Below, piece by piece: positions 41,006 to 50,228 of a stretch of 64,000 nucleotides of DNA (its first letter is position 1; each line of letters starts with the position of its first letter). The position numbers and the translations under genes are program-made. The DNA comes from Rhodococcus zopfii NBRC 100606 = JCM 9919 (GTDB taxonomy: Bacteria; Actinomycetota; Actinomycetes; Mycobacteriales; Mycobacteriaceae): the NCBI RefSeq assembly GCF_001895025.1, contig NZ_BCXI01000037.1:1-64000 (forward strand). The letters run 5' to 3'. A model generated the notes under the pieces. It was not told the origin of the DNA and did no database searches. It was given only the letters and a program-made list of their open reading frames with translations.

Positions 41006-43075
41006 GTGCGTGACGAACCGGCCCTGCTACTCACCAAGACCGACATCGCCGCCCTTGCCGGCGTGAAACGCCCGGTGGTGTCCGTGTGGACCACGCGGTA
41101 CCGCGGTACCGACCGGCCGTTCCCGCGACCCGTGCGGGTCGACGCCCGGCAGGAGAAGTTCGCCGCGCACGAGGTCGTCGACTGGCTCCGCGACCGCGGA
41201 CTCGGCAACAACGACGCCCTCGCCGAGGACGTCGCGATCCACGCCGCGCTCGACCACCCCGCCGGCATCGACCCGGACACCGGGTTCGCCGGGCTCACCG
41301 CGCTGCTGTGCCTCGCAGCGCACCTCGGTAGCCCCCTCGCCGACCTCGACGACGAGGACATCCTCGACGAGGCCGACGAGTTCGACCCCGACGACGACTA
41401 CCTGTACCGGGAGATCGCGGACCTGGGCGACCATCTCGCCACCTACGCCCGGCACGCCGACCGCATGGCCGACGCCGCCTACACCTCGGAACGCGCATTC
41501 GAAGCGATACTGGCACAACGTTTTCGGATCCCGCTGGCCGGACTGGCCGATTCGGCCCTCACCGACAGTGCCCTCGAGCTGTGCGTGCGGGTGGCGACGG
41601 CACTCGTCGCCGACGAGCGCACCGTGTTCGTCGACCCGTCGGCGGACGGCAGCGACCTGCTCGTCGCGCTGCGTCGCGTGCTGCCGGAGGGCACCGAACC
41701 GGTCGCCATCACCGGCCGCGCCGACACGCCGTCTGCACGGCTTGCCCGCCGGCGTCTCGCGATGCACAAATGGCGTCGCCACCCCGCGCCCGCAGAAGGG
41801 TTCGGCGCCGACTTCTCCGTCGACCGACCCGCGCTGTTCCTCACCCAGTACCCGGGCCCGGCCACGCGAGGAGTGTCCCCGGTCGAGGTGCTCACCGAGA
41901 TCGACAACATCACGATGCAGATGGGCCACGACCACCTCGCGGTCGTCATCGCCCCCGCCGCGGTCCTCGTCGACGCGTTGCGGGACCGGGAGGCGTCGGC
42001 GATCCGATCCGGCATCCTGCGCTCGGATCGGCTGCGCGCCGCGATCCGGCTGCCGGAGGGGCTGCTGGTGACGCGACCCGGTACGGCGATGGCCTTGTGG
42101 GTGCTCGGCGCCGCCGACGAGCGTGTCGCACCCACGGATCTGTGGACGGTGCTCGCCGACGTCGGGCACCGCACCCTCGACCACGACACCATCGACGGTG
42201 TGGTCTCCGACGTCGTCGCGGCGATGGGTGCGTGGGATTCGGTGCGGGCGCACGCCTTCCGGTTCGGTGCGGTGTATCCCACGTCCAGGCTGCTCGCGGA
42301 GGACCGGCGCGGGCTCGTCGCCACCCGCACGGTGCCGCCCGCCGGGGGTGGCGCCGATATGGCGAGCCGGGCGATGCTGCTCGTCGATCGCGTCAACGAC
42401 CAGTCAGGCAAGGTGTCCGGCGACCTGTCGCTCACCGTCGAATACCACCGCGCGGCGGCTGCCGCGTTGTCGACGGCCGGCGACCTCGTCGCGCAACGCA
42501 AGCTCTCGCTGGTCTCCGGCAACCGGATCGACGCCGACGACGTGCTCGCGGGTGGCCAGGTCCGGGTCATCGGTACCGAGGAGTTGCTGGGGCAGAAGAA
42601 GTTCGGTGAGCGGGGCGTGGACCGGCTGGTACACACCGCGAAGTATCCGAGCAGCCGCTACACCGAGCCCGGTGACATCGTCTTCTGCACCGCACCGCGA
42701 TTCGGGATCACCGTCGACACCGACGGTGCGTCGCTCGTGCTCGCGCCCGCCCGCGTACTGCGGGTACGCAACGGCACCGTGAACGGTCTCGTACCCGGGC
42801 TCATCACACGTCACCTGCGGCAGCTCGCCGCGGACGACAAGCCGACCGGCGCGATCCGCGGCGGTCGACGCTGGCAGGACTGGACGGTCCCGGTGATCGC
42901 TCCGCAGCGGGTCGCGGCGGCCGAGACCGTTTTGGCCGAGTTCGAATCCCGGCGACACGACGCACAGCAGCTGCTCGACAGTTTGGATCTCTTGGCCGAC
43001 ACGATCATCGACGGCGTGACTCGCGGAGTCCTGTCCGTCGACATTGAACACGGGACAGTCCCGGAGGAAGGGTGA
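41006..43075 (+). CDS. Pseudo-methyltransferase fused to a specificity-type (TRD) domain
   Basis: A 689-residue protein in three parts. Residues 8-65 look like an HTH (KTDIAALAGVKRPVVSVWTT) with an acidic stretch after it. Residues about 160-420 follow the N6-adenine methylase (HsdM) layout, including RLRAAIRLPEGLL...TAMALWVL. However, motif I is FVDPSADGSDLL in place of DPxxGSGG, and the NPPY/F position reads FLTQYPGP, so catalysis is unlikely. Residues about 480-680 resemble an HsdS target-recognition domain plus helix (EPGDIVFCTAPRFGI, IAPQRVAAAETVL). GTG 41006 is used. It precedes hsdM, whose possible GTG start overlaps its stop. Confidence 0.78.
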   Translation: MRDEPALLLTKTDIAALAGVKRPVVSVWTTRYRGTDRPFPRPVRVDARQEKFAAHEVVDWLRDRGLGNNDALAEDVAIHAALDHPAGIDPDTGFAGLTALLCLAAHLGSPLADLDDEDILDEADEFDPDDDYLYREIADLGDHLATYARHADRMADAAYTSERAFEAILAQRFRIPLAGLADSALTDSALELCVRVATALVADERTVFVDPSADGSDLLVALRRVLPEGTEPVAITGRADTPSARLARRRLAMHKWRRHPAPAEGFGADFSVDRPALFLTQYPGPATRGVSPVEVLTEIDNITMQMGHDHLAVVIAPAAVLVDALRDREASAIRSGILRSDRLRAAIRLPEGLLVTRPGTAMALWVLGAADERVAPTDLWTVLADVGHRTLDHDTIDGVVSDVVAAMGAWDSVRAHAFRFGAVYPTSRLLAEDRRGLVATRTVPPAGGGADMASRAMLLVDRVNDQSGKVSGDLSLTVEYHRAAAAALSTAGDLVAQRKLSLVSGNRIDADDVLAGGQVRVIGTEELLGQKKFGERGVDRLVHTAKYPSSRYTEPGDIVFCTAPRFGITVDTDGASLVLAPARVLRVRNGTVNGLVPGLITRHLRQLAADDKPTGAIRGGRRWQDWTVPVIAPQRVAAAETVLAEFESRRHDAQQLLDSLDLLADTIIDGVTRGVLSVDIEHGTVPEEG

Positions 43076-43077
43076 AG

Positions 43078-44691
43078 ATGCCACCGAGGAAAAGGGCGAC
43101 GGTCACGGCACCGTCGACGATGAAGGAACTGAAGGACACGCTGTGGAAGGCCGCGGACAAGCTGCGCGGGTCCATGGACGCGTCGCAGTACAAGGACGTC
43201 ATCCTCGGATTGGTGTTCCTCAAGTACGTCTCCGATGCGTTCGACGAGCGGCGTGAACAGCTCGAGCAGGAACTCATCGCGGACGGACTCGACGACGAGG
43301 GCATCGCGTCGCTCATCGACGACCGCGACGAGTACCTCGGGTCGAGCGTGTTCTGGGTTCCGGAAGAGGCGCGCTGGTCGTATCTCGCGCAGAACGCCAA
43401 GGGAATCCAGGAATCCGGCGACGTCGAGGCCCGCACCGTCGGTGAACTGGTGAACGGCGCGATGCGCGGGCTGATGGCCGAGAACGCCACCCTCACCGGC
43501 ACTCTGCCGATCATCTTCAACAACCCGAGCGTCGACCAGCGCCGCCTGGGTGAGTTGATCGACATGTTCAACGACACCCGCTTCACCGGCGAGGGCGCGC
43601 GGCGTGCGCGGGATCTGCTCGGTGAGGTGTACGAGTACTTCCTGGAGAAGTTCGCCCGCGCCGAGGGCAAGCGTGGCGGCGAGTTCTACACGCCCGCAGG
43701 CGTTGTGCGGGTTCTCGTCGAGATGCTGGAGCCGTACAACGGGCGGGTGTACGACCCGTGCTGCGGGTCGGGTGGCATGTTCGTGCAGGCCGAGAAGTTC
43801 ATCGAGCACCACGGCGGCAACCCCGCCGACATTTCGGTGTACGGGCAGGAGCTCAACGAGCGCACGTGGCGGATGGCGAAGATGAACCTCGCGATCCACG
43901 GCATCACCGCACAACTGGGCCCGAAGTGGGAAGACACCTTCGCCCACGATGTGCACCCGGATCTGCTCGCCGATTTCGTGATGGCGAATCCGCCGTTCAA
44001 CATCAAGGATTGGACGCGCCGCGAGGACGACAAGCGGTGGAAGTACGGTGTCCCGCCGTCCGGCAACGCGAACTACGCGTGGATTCAGCACATCCTGTCG
44101 AAGCTCGCCGAGCGCGGCAGCGCGGGTGTGGTGATGGCCAACGGCACCATGTCCTCGAATTCCGGTGGTGAGGGCGAGATCAGGGCACGACTGGTCGAGG
44201 CCGACCAAGTGTCGTGCATGGTTGCGCTGCCGACGCAGCTGTTCCGCAGCACGGGAATTCCGGTGTGTGTGTGGTTCTTCGCGAAGGACAAGGCGCCGGG
44301 GCCGAAGGGTTCGATCGACCGGCGCGGCCAGGTGCTGTTCATCGACGCCCGCAACCTCGGCTACATGGTCGATCGCGCGGAGCGAGCACTCTCCGACGAC
44401 GACATCGCCAAGATCGCCGGCACGTTCCATGCTTGGCGCGGAACGGAATCCGCGAGCGGTGTCGAATACGCCGACGAGCCGGGCTTCTGCTATTCCGCAA
44501 CGCTCGCCGAGATCAAGGAAGCGGACTACGCGCTCACCCCTGGCCGCTACGTCGGTGCCGCGCCGCTCGAAGACGACGGTGAACCGATCGAAGAGAAGAT
44601 CGCGCGGTTGACGAAAGAACTGTACGAACAGTTCGACGAGTCGGCGCGGCTTCAGGCTGTCGTGCGGGAGCAGTTGGGGAGGGTCGGGTGA
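43078..44691 (+). CDS. hsdM: Type I restriction-modification DNA methyltransferase subunit
   Basis: The 537-residue HsdM methylates adenine N6. It has an N-terminal HsdM helical domain (LRGSMDASQYKDVILGLVFLKYVSDAF), GEFYTPAGVVRVLVEML, motif I DPCCGSGGMF (226-235) and catalytic NPPF (304-307). The C-terminal ALPTQLFRSTGIPVCVWFF segment follows. GGAGG lies 10 nt before ATG 43078; an in-frame GTG at 43072 overlaps the previous stop and is possible. It overlaps hsdS by GTGA. It is the intact counterpart of the degenerate methylase-like protein upstream. Confidence 0.95.
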   Translation: MPPRKRATVTAPSTMKELKDTLWKAADKLRGSMDASQYKDVILGLVFLKYVSDAFDERREQLEQELIADGLDDEGIASLIDDRDEYLGSSVFWVPEEARWSYLAQNAKGIQESGDVEARTVGELVNGAMRGLMAENATLTGTLPIIFNNPSVDQRRLGELIDMFNDTRFTGEGARRARDLLGEVYEYFLEKFARAEGKRGGEFYTPAGVVRVLVEMLEPYNGRVYDPCCGSGGMFVQAEKFIEHHGGNPADISVYGQELNERTWRMAKMNLAIHGITAQLGPKWEDTFAHDVHPDLLADFVMANPPFNIKDWTRREDDKRWKYGVPPSGNANYAWIQHILSKLAERGSAGVVMANGTMSSNSGGEGEIRARLVEADQVSCMVALPTQLFRSTGIPVCVWFFAKDKAPGPKGSIDRRGQVLFIDARNLGYMVDRAERALSDDDIAKIAGTFHAWRGTESASGVEYADEPGFCYSATLAEIKEADYALTPGRYVGAAPLEDDGEPIEEKIARLTKELYEQFDESARLQAVVREQLGRVG

Positions 44692-45800
44692 ACAGCCTTC
44701 CAGCAGGGTGGGAGACAAGATACCTCGACGAGGTTGTTGAACTCAGACGTGGATTCGACCTTCCGACACGGGAACGGCGGGGTGGTACATATCCAGTTCT
44801 GAGCGCAGGAGTCACGGCAGGATGGCACGACGAGGGCCCCATCAAGGGACCTGGAATGGTTGTTGGTCGTGCAACGAACCTGGGAGTGCCGACGTGGTCC
44901 GACGGTGATTTCTGGCCGCTAAATACGACTCTCTACGTCTCTGACTTCAAGGAGAACTGCCCGCGGTTCGTGTTTCATCTATTTGAGAACATGGACTTGA
45001 GTGGTTTTGACTCAGGCAGCGTTCAGCCAATGTTGAATCGCAACTATATCGCCAAATTGAAAGTGTCGATTCCTCCTGTTGCTGAGCAGCAAGCGATTTC
45101 CGAGGTTCTCGGCGCCCTCGACGACAAGATCGCCGCGAACCGAAAGCTGGCTCAAACTGCGGATGAGCTTGCAGTCCAAACACTGCGCGAATGTGACGTT
45201 GCTCCGCTTATCGATTTGGTCGAGCATCGGCGGTCATCGCAGATGCCGTTGGAGTGCGGCGTGGACCGGGTAGCGCACTTCAGCCTCCCTGCATTCGACG
45301 AGGGTGAGTCACCCGAGGTCGTCGACCCGATGGAGATCAAGAGCTCCAAGTTCAGGGTCGAGGCACCATCGGTCCTGATCTCCAAGCTCAATCCTCGGTT
45401 TCCCCGGATTTGGGAGATTCCTGCAGTTCCAGAAATACCGGCGTACTCGTCGACCGAATTCCTTGTACTCGAACCGAAGTACGGTTCGACCTCAACGCTG
45501 TGGGCGGCGCTCCGCCAACCAGCGGTTACAAGGCAGCTCGAGTCGATGGTCGCGGGTACATCGGGGAGCCACCAACGCGTCAAGCCAGCAGATCTTCTCA
45601 GCGTGGACGTTCCGGACGTAAGGTCGATCAACGACCGGACGAGAAGTACCATCGACGGACTGTCTGCCGTGATCCACGCCGCACGTCGGGAATCGCAGAA
45701 TATGGCAACCCTTCGCAATGCGCTCCTTCCGCGCTTGATGGCCGGCGAACTCCGAGTACGCGACGCGGAAGAGTTCGTCGAGGTAGTGCTGGGGCAATGA
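44688..45800 (+). CDS. hsdS: Type I restriction-modification specificity subunit
   Basis: The 370-residue HsdS carries two target-recognition domains separated by conserved helices (VAEQQAISEVLGALDDKIAANRKL after the first TRD; a second helix ends LRNALLPRLMAGELRV). It sets the bipartite DNA target for methylation and cleavage. Base composition in the first half is visibly less GC-rich than neighbours (for example around 44930-45130), consistent with exchange of TRD segments. It starts GTG inside the hsdM stop and overlaps the next gene by ATGA. The second TRD is short for the family. Confidence 0.9.
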   Translation: MNSLPAGWETRYLDEVVELRRGFDLPTRERRGGTYPVLSAGVTAGWHDEGPIKGPGMVVGRATNLGVPTWSDGDFWPLNTTLYVSDFKENCPRFVFHLFENMDLSGFDSGSVQPMLNRNYIAKLKVSIPPVAEQQAISEVLGALDDKIAANRKLAQTADELAVQTLRECDVAPLIDLVEHRRSSQMPLECGVDRVAHFSLPAFDEGESPEVVDPMEIKSSKFRVEAPSVLISKLNPRFPRIWEIPAVPEIPAYSSTEFLVLEPKYGSTSTLWAALRQPAVTRQLESMVAGTSGSHQRVKPADLLSVDVPDVRSINDRTRSTIDGLSAVIHAARRESQNMATLRNALLPRLMAGELRVRDAEEFVEVVLGQ

Positions 45801-46873
45801 CGGATACGGCGAGCCTCGGGCTCGAAGATCGAACTGCCCGGGTGATTGCGGGGCAGCGGGTGTGGGACGAGCTCACCCCACTCCTCGCGTCGCGCTCATG
45901 CACCCTCCTGGCGGCAATTGCGTACGTCGGTTCTCATGGTGGTGAGCTGATCAAGCTCGAGCGTGGCTCGTCCGTCATCGTCGATGCGAGCGTTTCGGCG
46001 GTGCGGGCAGGGTCGACCGACCCGAGCGTACTCGCTGAGTGGATCGGGGCGGGCGTAGGTGTGTATTCGTTGGAAGGCTTGCACGCCAAGATGATCCTTG
46101 CCGAATCTGCTGGTGGGTCCCGTCCCGCATTTCTTATCATCGGGTCCGCGAACCTGTCAGGATCCTCGGCGGCAAGGCTCACCGAGAGCGTCATTCTGAC
46201 CGACAGTCGCGACTGCCTCGACGAGGCCCGAAGTGAACTGCTGGCGTGGAAGATACGAGCCGGCAAGCCGCTTACCCTCGAGGAAGTGCGCGCGCTCGGT
46301 GAGCACTATGGTGCGGACCGATCGCCAGGCCGGAAGAGATCCGAACAGGACGACACTCACGACGCAGCGACTCCGAGTGAGGAACTGCCGGGTTCAACCC
46401 CTGAGGCAAGCTCCGCATCGAGGCAGCGACCGACGCAGCTTCTGCTTGTAGGGCTCGGAGAAGAGTTCGATCCGCCGTCCGAAGTCATCTATCACCGGGA
46501 TCGGCTTTCCGCTGAACTAGGCTGCGACGATGCGGATTCGGACTCGGTTCTTTTCGTGTTCCGTGATCAGAGCGACCCCGGGTGGCGTCTACCGCTTTCC
46601 CAGGGCGCCTATGTGATCGGCGTAGATGCAAGTGCAAGTGGACGCGTGACGAAGCAGACCGAGGTCGCACCGCCGGGACCGGTCGTCTATCTGTACGACG
46701 ATGACGACGGAGATCGATACTGCTACTTGCACCTCACGGAGTCAGCGCGCGATGTGACGTGGGCAGACGTTACCGCGGCGCTCGAGCCGCTGGGAGAGAA
46801 GCCTGAGTTTGACCGCAACTATTTCCGCAAGTCCGCAGTCGACGCACTTCTGAGCCTCTGGCCTGAGTACTGA
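45797..46873 (+). CDS. PLD-superfamily nuclease-like protein, single HKD motif
   Basis: A 358-residue protein. Residues 1-170 form one PLD-like domain with His96 and Lys98 in GLHAKMI and the GSANLS motif (116-121), which is the HxK...GSxN active site. One HKD motif suggests a homodimeric nuclease of the Nuc/BfiI type. Residues 185-220 are a charged Ser/Pro-rich linker. The C-terminal domain (about 220-358) is unrecognised but has FVFRDQSDPGWRLPLSQGAYVIG. Start overlaps the hsdS stop (ATGA), so it is translated with hsdMS. It may add or regulate cleavage in this restriction locus. Confidence 0.78.
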   Translation: MTDTASLGLEDRTARVIAGQRVWDELTPLLASRSCTLLAAIAYVGSHGGELIKLERGSSVIVDASVSAVRAGSTDPSVLAEWIGAGVGVYSLEGLHAKMILAESAGGSRPAFLIIGSANLSGSSAARLTESVILTDSRDCLDEARSELLAWKIRAGKPLTLEEVRALGEHYGADRSPGRKRSEQDDTHDAATPSEELPGSTPEASSASRQRPTQLLLVGLGEEFDPPSEVIYHRDRLSAELGCDDADSDSVLFVFRDQSDPGWRLPLSQGAYVIGVDASASGRVTKQTEVAPPGPVVYLYDDDDGDRYCYLHLTESARDVTWADVTAALEPLGEKPEFDRNYFRKSAVDALLSLWPEY

Positions 46874-46885
46874 GAGGGACGATGA

Positions 46886-46924
46886 GTGTGGGTTCGCCGC
46901 CGGATTCCTCGGGCGAACCCACAC
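46886..46924 (+). terminator. Terminator of the hsdM-hsdS-nuclease operon
   Basis: Arms GTGTGGGTTCGCC (46886-46898) and its complement (46912-46924) form a 13-bp stem with a 13-nt loop, 12 bp past the nuclease stop. Confidence 0.75.
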
Positions 46925-47296
46925 CGTCGGTACTCTGGTGATTTGAGATTTCGGAGCCTCCCCTGGTCGCCGGCCATCGTCGAAATCGTCGTTACTCGAG
47001 TAAAATCGGGTGGGGAATGGCTGCGGCCCACCTGATGGCCTTCAGCTGGGTCTCCGTGAGGTCGATTCGATGCGTGCTCCCTCCGGAACGGTTCGCAGGA
47101 AGGATCGAACTGGGCCAGCTCCCCTCGCGGCGAACACACCTGGGTAGATCTCACATGTGGGATCGTCGGTAGAAATAGCACGGGTTCCCAACAACGGTGT
47201 ACATCGAAAGTGCTCGCCATGTCCTTCTGGGTGGAGGCAGTTGACGTAGTGGCGGAATGGTTCGGAGGCATGAACGCTTTCCGTGTACGAGGCGGA
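46925..47296. other. Non-coding stretch before rph
   Basis: About 370 bp between the restriction-operon terminator and the stop of leftward rph. No frame has convincing codon usage or a ribosome binding site. Composition is slightly less GC-rich than surroundings. No repeats were seen. Confidence 0.5.
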
Positions 47297-49909
47297 TCAT
47301 TCCCCGAGGATCTCGACATACCCGTCTGTCCCGTTCACGCGGATCCGCTGCCCGTCGCGGATCAAGCTCGTGGCGTTTTCCACCCCCACGACCGCGGGTA
47401 GCCCGTACTCCCGCGCGATCACCGCGCCGTGCGTCATCAGACCGCCCACCTCCGTCACCAAGCCCTTGATCGCGACGAACAACGGTGTCCAGCTCGGGTC
47501 GGTGTAGGCGGTGACCAGGATGTCGTCGGCCTCGAGGTCGGCGTGCGCAATGTCCAGGACGACGCGGGCGCGCCCCTCGACGGTCCCGGACGACACCGCC
47601 ATCCCGGCGAGCGCGCCCTCCGGTAGATCCTCGCGGCGGTAGGCCCCCGTGAGCGCTTCACCGTCCGACGTGAGCACTCGCGGTGCCCTCAGTGCCTGAT
47701 ACGTGCGGAACTCCTCCCGTCGCTCGTCGATCAACTCGTTGCGCTCACGCTGTGTCGCAACGAGATCGGCGAGTTCGTCGAACCTCAGGAAGAAGATGTC
47801 CTCCGGATTGCGAACAACACCGTTCCGGGCGAGACGGTCGGCCTCGCGCAGCAGTGCCTGCTTGTACACGAAGTAGCGGCACACCATCCCGTACTTCGGG
47901 TACTCCCGATACCCCGCGAACGTGCGGACGCGGTCGATCATGCGCTTCGTCTCGTCGGCCTTGGTCTGTCCATCGGGCAGGGCGCGCAATCGTTCCAGCA
48001 CCTCGCGTTCCTTCTCCCGGGCATTTCGCACGCCCTGTCCGAATCGCATCGCGGCTGCGCCCGGCTCGAAACCCTTGATGTTTCCCAGGATCGGCGGCAC
48101 GAGCGTCGTCGGAGATTCGCTCCAGCGGGGTCGGGTGATGTCGATCTCGCCGACACAGCGCACGCCGTACCTGGTGAGATAGACATCGATCGCCGCGCGT
48201 GCCTGGCTGCCCCCATCGAACTTCGCCAACTCGTCCAGGAACACATCGTCGTCGAAACCCGAATCCTCGACGTGCCGCAGGAACGCGACCACCTGCGGAT
48301 ACGGCCGGATCGCGTCGGCGACATCCAGCAACGCCAACCCCATCTCCGACGTCACGTTGTGCGGAACCGATTGTGTCAGAACGTCGGCCGCGTTCTGTTC
48401 GCCCAGCCACTCGGAGATCCGATCGTTCAGCCAATCGGCGGCGTCCATCCCGGTCATGATCAGCTGAAGACCTCGCGGATCGAACAGCACCCGCCTGAGC
48501 TCGCCGATATCGTCCCGGATGAAGTCGATCAGCTCCGTCCCGGACTTGGTTTCGATGTCGCGTTTCAAGACCTCGAGGGAGGCCTCGCTCTGCGCGATCA
48601 GTCCGGTGACGATCGCCGGATCCGCCGCGATCGGATCAGGAGCGCCGACCACCGGTGCAGCGACGGAATCCTCGTCCGGACGCTGCCGGACGAAACCACG
48701 GTCCACGGCGGTCTGCAGTGCGTCCCCGATGAGCGGATCGGACGTGCCCAACGCTGCCACCAGGGCCGCGCCGGACGTCGGTGACGAAAGCCTGTCGGTG
48801 ACATCGACGAACAGCCGACCGCCGGCGTCGCGCATTGGTGCCCGACTCGTCATCTGCCAGAAGGACAGTCCGAGGGGCTTCATGGCATCGGTCATCATCT
48901 GCTGGTGCCCGACCGAGACGTAGACCCGGTTCTCGTCGTCGTCGGCGTTCGGGATCGGGATCGGGAAGAGAGTGGTGATCGGCCGGCTCTGCACGACACG
49001 GAAGCCGTCGTCGAGCAGACACCACTCGATGTCCTGCGGGCAGCCGAAGTGCGCTTCGATCCGCCGGCCCAGCTGCGCAAGCCGCACCGCCTGCGTATCT
49101 GTGAGAACCGGCCGGTTCTGCCGTTCCTGCGCGACCTCCCGCATCCGTGTCCCGCCCGACCGGCCGGCGACGAGGGCGCGCTGCTTGATCGCGATCGTCC
49201 GGCCGATCACCGCGTCGTCCCGCACCGTGTACACGTCGGGGTTGACCTGGCCGGAGACCAACGCCTCGCCCAGACCGAATCCGGCATCGATCGAGGTGAC
49301 CGTCCGGTCGGACGTGACGGGATCGGCCGTGAACATGATCCCGGACGCCTCCGGGAACACCATCCGTTGCACGACCACAGCCATGTGCACCTTCCGGTGG
49401 TCGATCCCGTTGCGCAGCCGATAGGTGACTGCCCGGTCGGTGAACAGCGACCCCCAGCACCTGCGGACGTGCCGGAGCACCTGATCCGGCCCCACGACGT
49501 TCAGGTACGTGTCCTGCTGACCCGCGAACGACGCCGACGGCAGATCCTCCGCGGTCGCGCTGGACCGCACGGCCCACCCGGTGTGTTCACCCAGGCGCGC
49601 CAGCCCCCGCACGATCGCCGATGCCACCTCGTCCGGGACGACGCATTCCTCGATCGTGCGTCTGACCTGCGCGCTCACCGCACCGATCTGCTCACGATCA
49701 TCCGGAGCGAGGTGTGCGAGCCGATCGAGCAGTGCGTCGAGCCCCGGGGCATCCGTCACGACTCGACGGAACGCCTCCGTCGTCACACAGAAGCCGTCCG
49801 GTACGGCGACACCGTCGATGCTCGACAGCTCGCCGAGGTTCGCACCCTTGCCGCCGACCAGCGCGATCTGCGCCCGGTCGATCTCCTCGAAGTCCAGTAC
49901 ATAGTCCAT
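47297..49909 (-). CDS. rph: Rifampin phosphotransferase
   Basis: An 870-residue PEP-synthase-like enzyme, the size of rifampin phosphotransferases that inactivate rifamycins with ATP. It has an ATP-grasp domain (VGGKGANLGEL, AVRSSATAEDLPSASFAGQQDTYLNV), a central drug-binding domain of about 430 residues, and a swivelling His domain with His827 in GGLMTHGAVIAREYGLPAVVG. A true PEP synthase has a TIM-barrel C-terminal to the His domain, which is absent. GGGAGGGG precedes the ATG. The rifamycin-associated element often found upstream of such genes was not seen. Confidence 0.9.
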   Translation of the reverse strand: MDYVLDFEEIDRAQIALVGGKGANLGELSSIDGVAVPDGFCVTTEAFRRVVTDAPGLDALLDRLAHLAPDDREQIGAVSAQVRRTIEECVVPDEVASAIVRGLARLGEHTGWAVRSSATAEDLPSASFAGQQDTYLNVVGPDQVLRHVRRCWGSLFTDRAVTYRLRNGIDHRKVHMAVVVQRMVFPEASGIMFTADPVTSDRTVTSIDAGFGLGEALVSGQVNPDVYTVRDDAVIGRTIAIKQRALVAGRSGGTRMREVAQERQNRPVLTDTQAVRLAQLGRRIEAHFGCPQDIEWCLLDDGFRVVQSRPITTLFPIPIPNADDDENRVYVSVGHQQMMTDAMKPLGLSFWQMTSRAPMRDAGGRLFVDVTDRLSSPTSGAALVAALGTSDPLIGDALQTAVDRGFVRQRPDEDSVAAPVVGAPDPIAADPAIVTGLIAQSEASLEVLKRDIETKSGTELIDFIRDDIGELRRVLFDPRGLQLIMTGMDAADWLNDRISEWLGEQNAADVLTQSVPHNVTSEMGLALLDVADAIRPYPQVVAFLRHVEDSGFDDDVFLDELAKFDGGSQARAAIDVYLTRYGVRCVGEIDITRPRWSESPTTLVPPILGNIKGFEPGAAAMRFGQGVRNAREKEREVLERLRALPDGQTKADETKRMIDRVRTFAGYREYPKYGMVCRYFVYKQALLREADRLARNGVVRNPEDIFFLRFDELADLVATQRERNELIDERREEFRTYQALRAPRVLTSDGEALTGAYRREDLPEGALAGMAVSSGTVEGRARVVLDIAHADLEADDILVTAYTDPSWTPLFVAIKGLVTEVGGLMTHGAVIAREYGLPAVVGVENATSLIRDGQRIRVNGTDGYVEILGE

Positions 49910-50228
49910 ACCGCTGCCCCTCCCTGCTGGCTCCAGCGTGCTGCGGGCGATTATGAACCGAAAATCGGGACCTCATGAGGGCCGGGAATCGTGTATAGAT
50001 TGGAGATGGGAACACGCCGCACGGTCGCGGTTCCCTCCCCGGAGTCACTTCCTCGAAAGCCCTGCTGTCGGCAGGCGGAACGCGTCGCACAGCGGACCAT
50101 AGGCAGCGGCGAAGGAACTCATCGGCGATGCGTCCTTGCGTCGCGTCAGGCCAGGTGCTGAACTGCGGACGTAGATCGTGGCACGCGGATCCCTCGGCGG
50201 CACCGCTTAATTGGACGGGAGTTCCTCG
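49910..50228. other. Divergent promoter region rph / LLM oxidoreductase
   Basis: This 319-bp gap has no supported gene. It must hold the promoters of both genes. TATAGAT at about 49995-50001 could be a -10 box rightward, but no clear -35 was found. No rifamycin-associated 19-bp palindrome is present. Confidence 0.45.

Noticed and set aside
46819-47319. 166-codon antisense frame near the rph 3' end
   Set aside because: It overlaps the end of the nuclease gene and its terminator; composition is not gene-like.
49910-50228. Rifamycin-associated element upstream of rph
   Set aside because: I looked for a GGGGCTTGC-type palindrome and found none.
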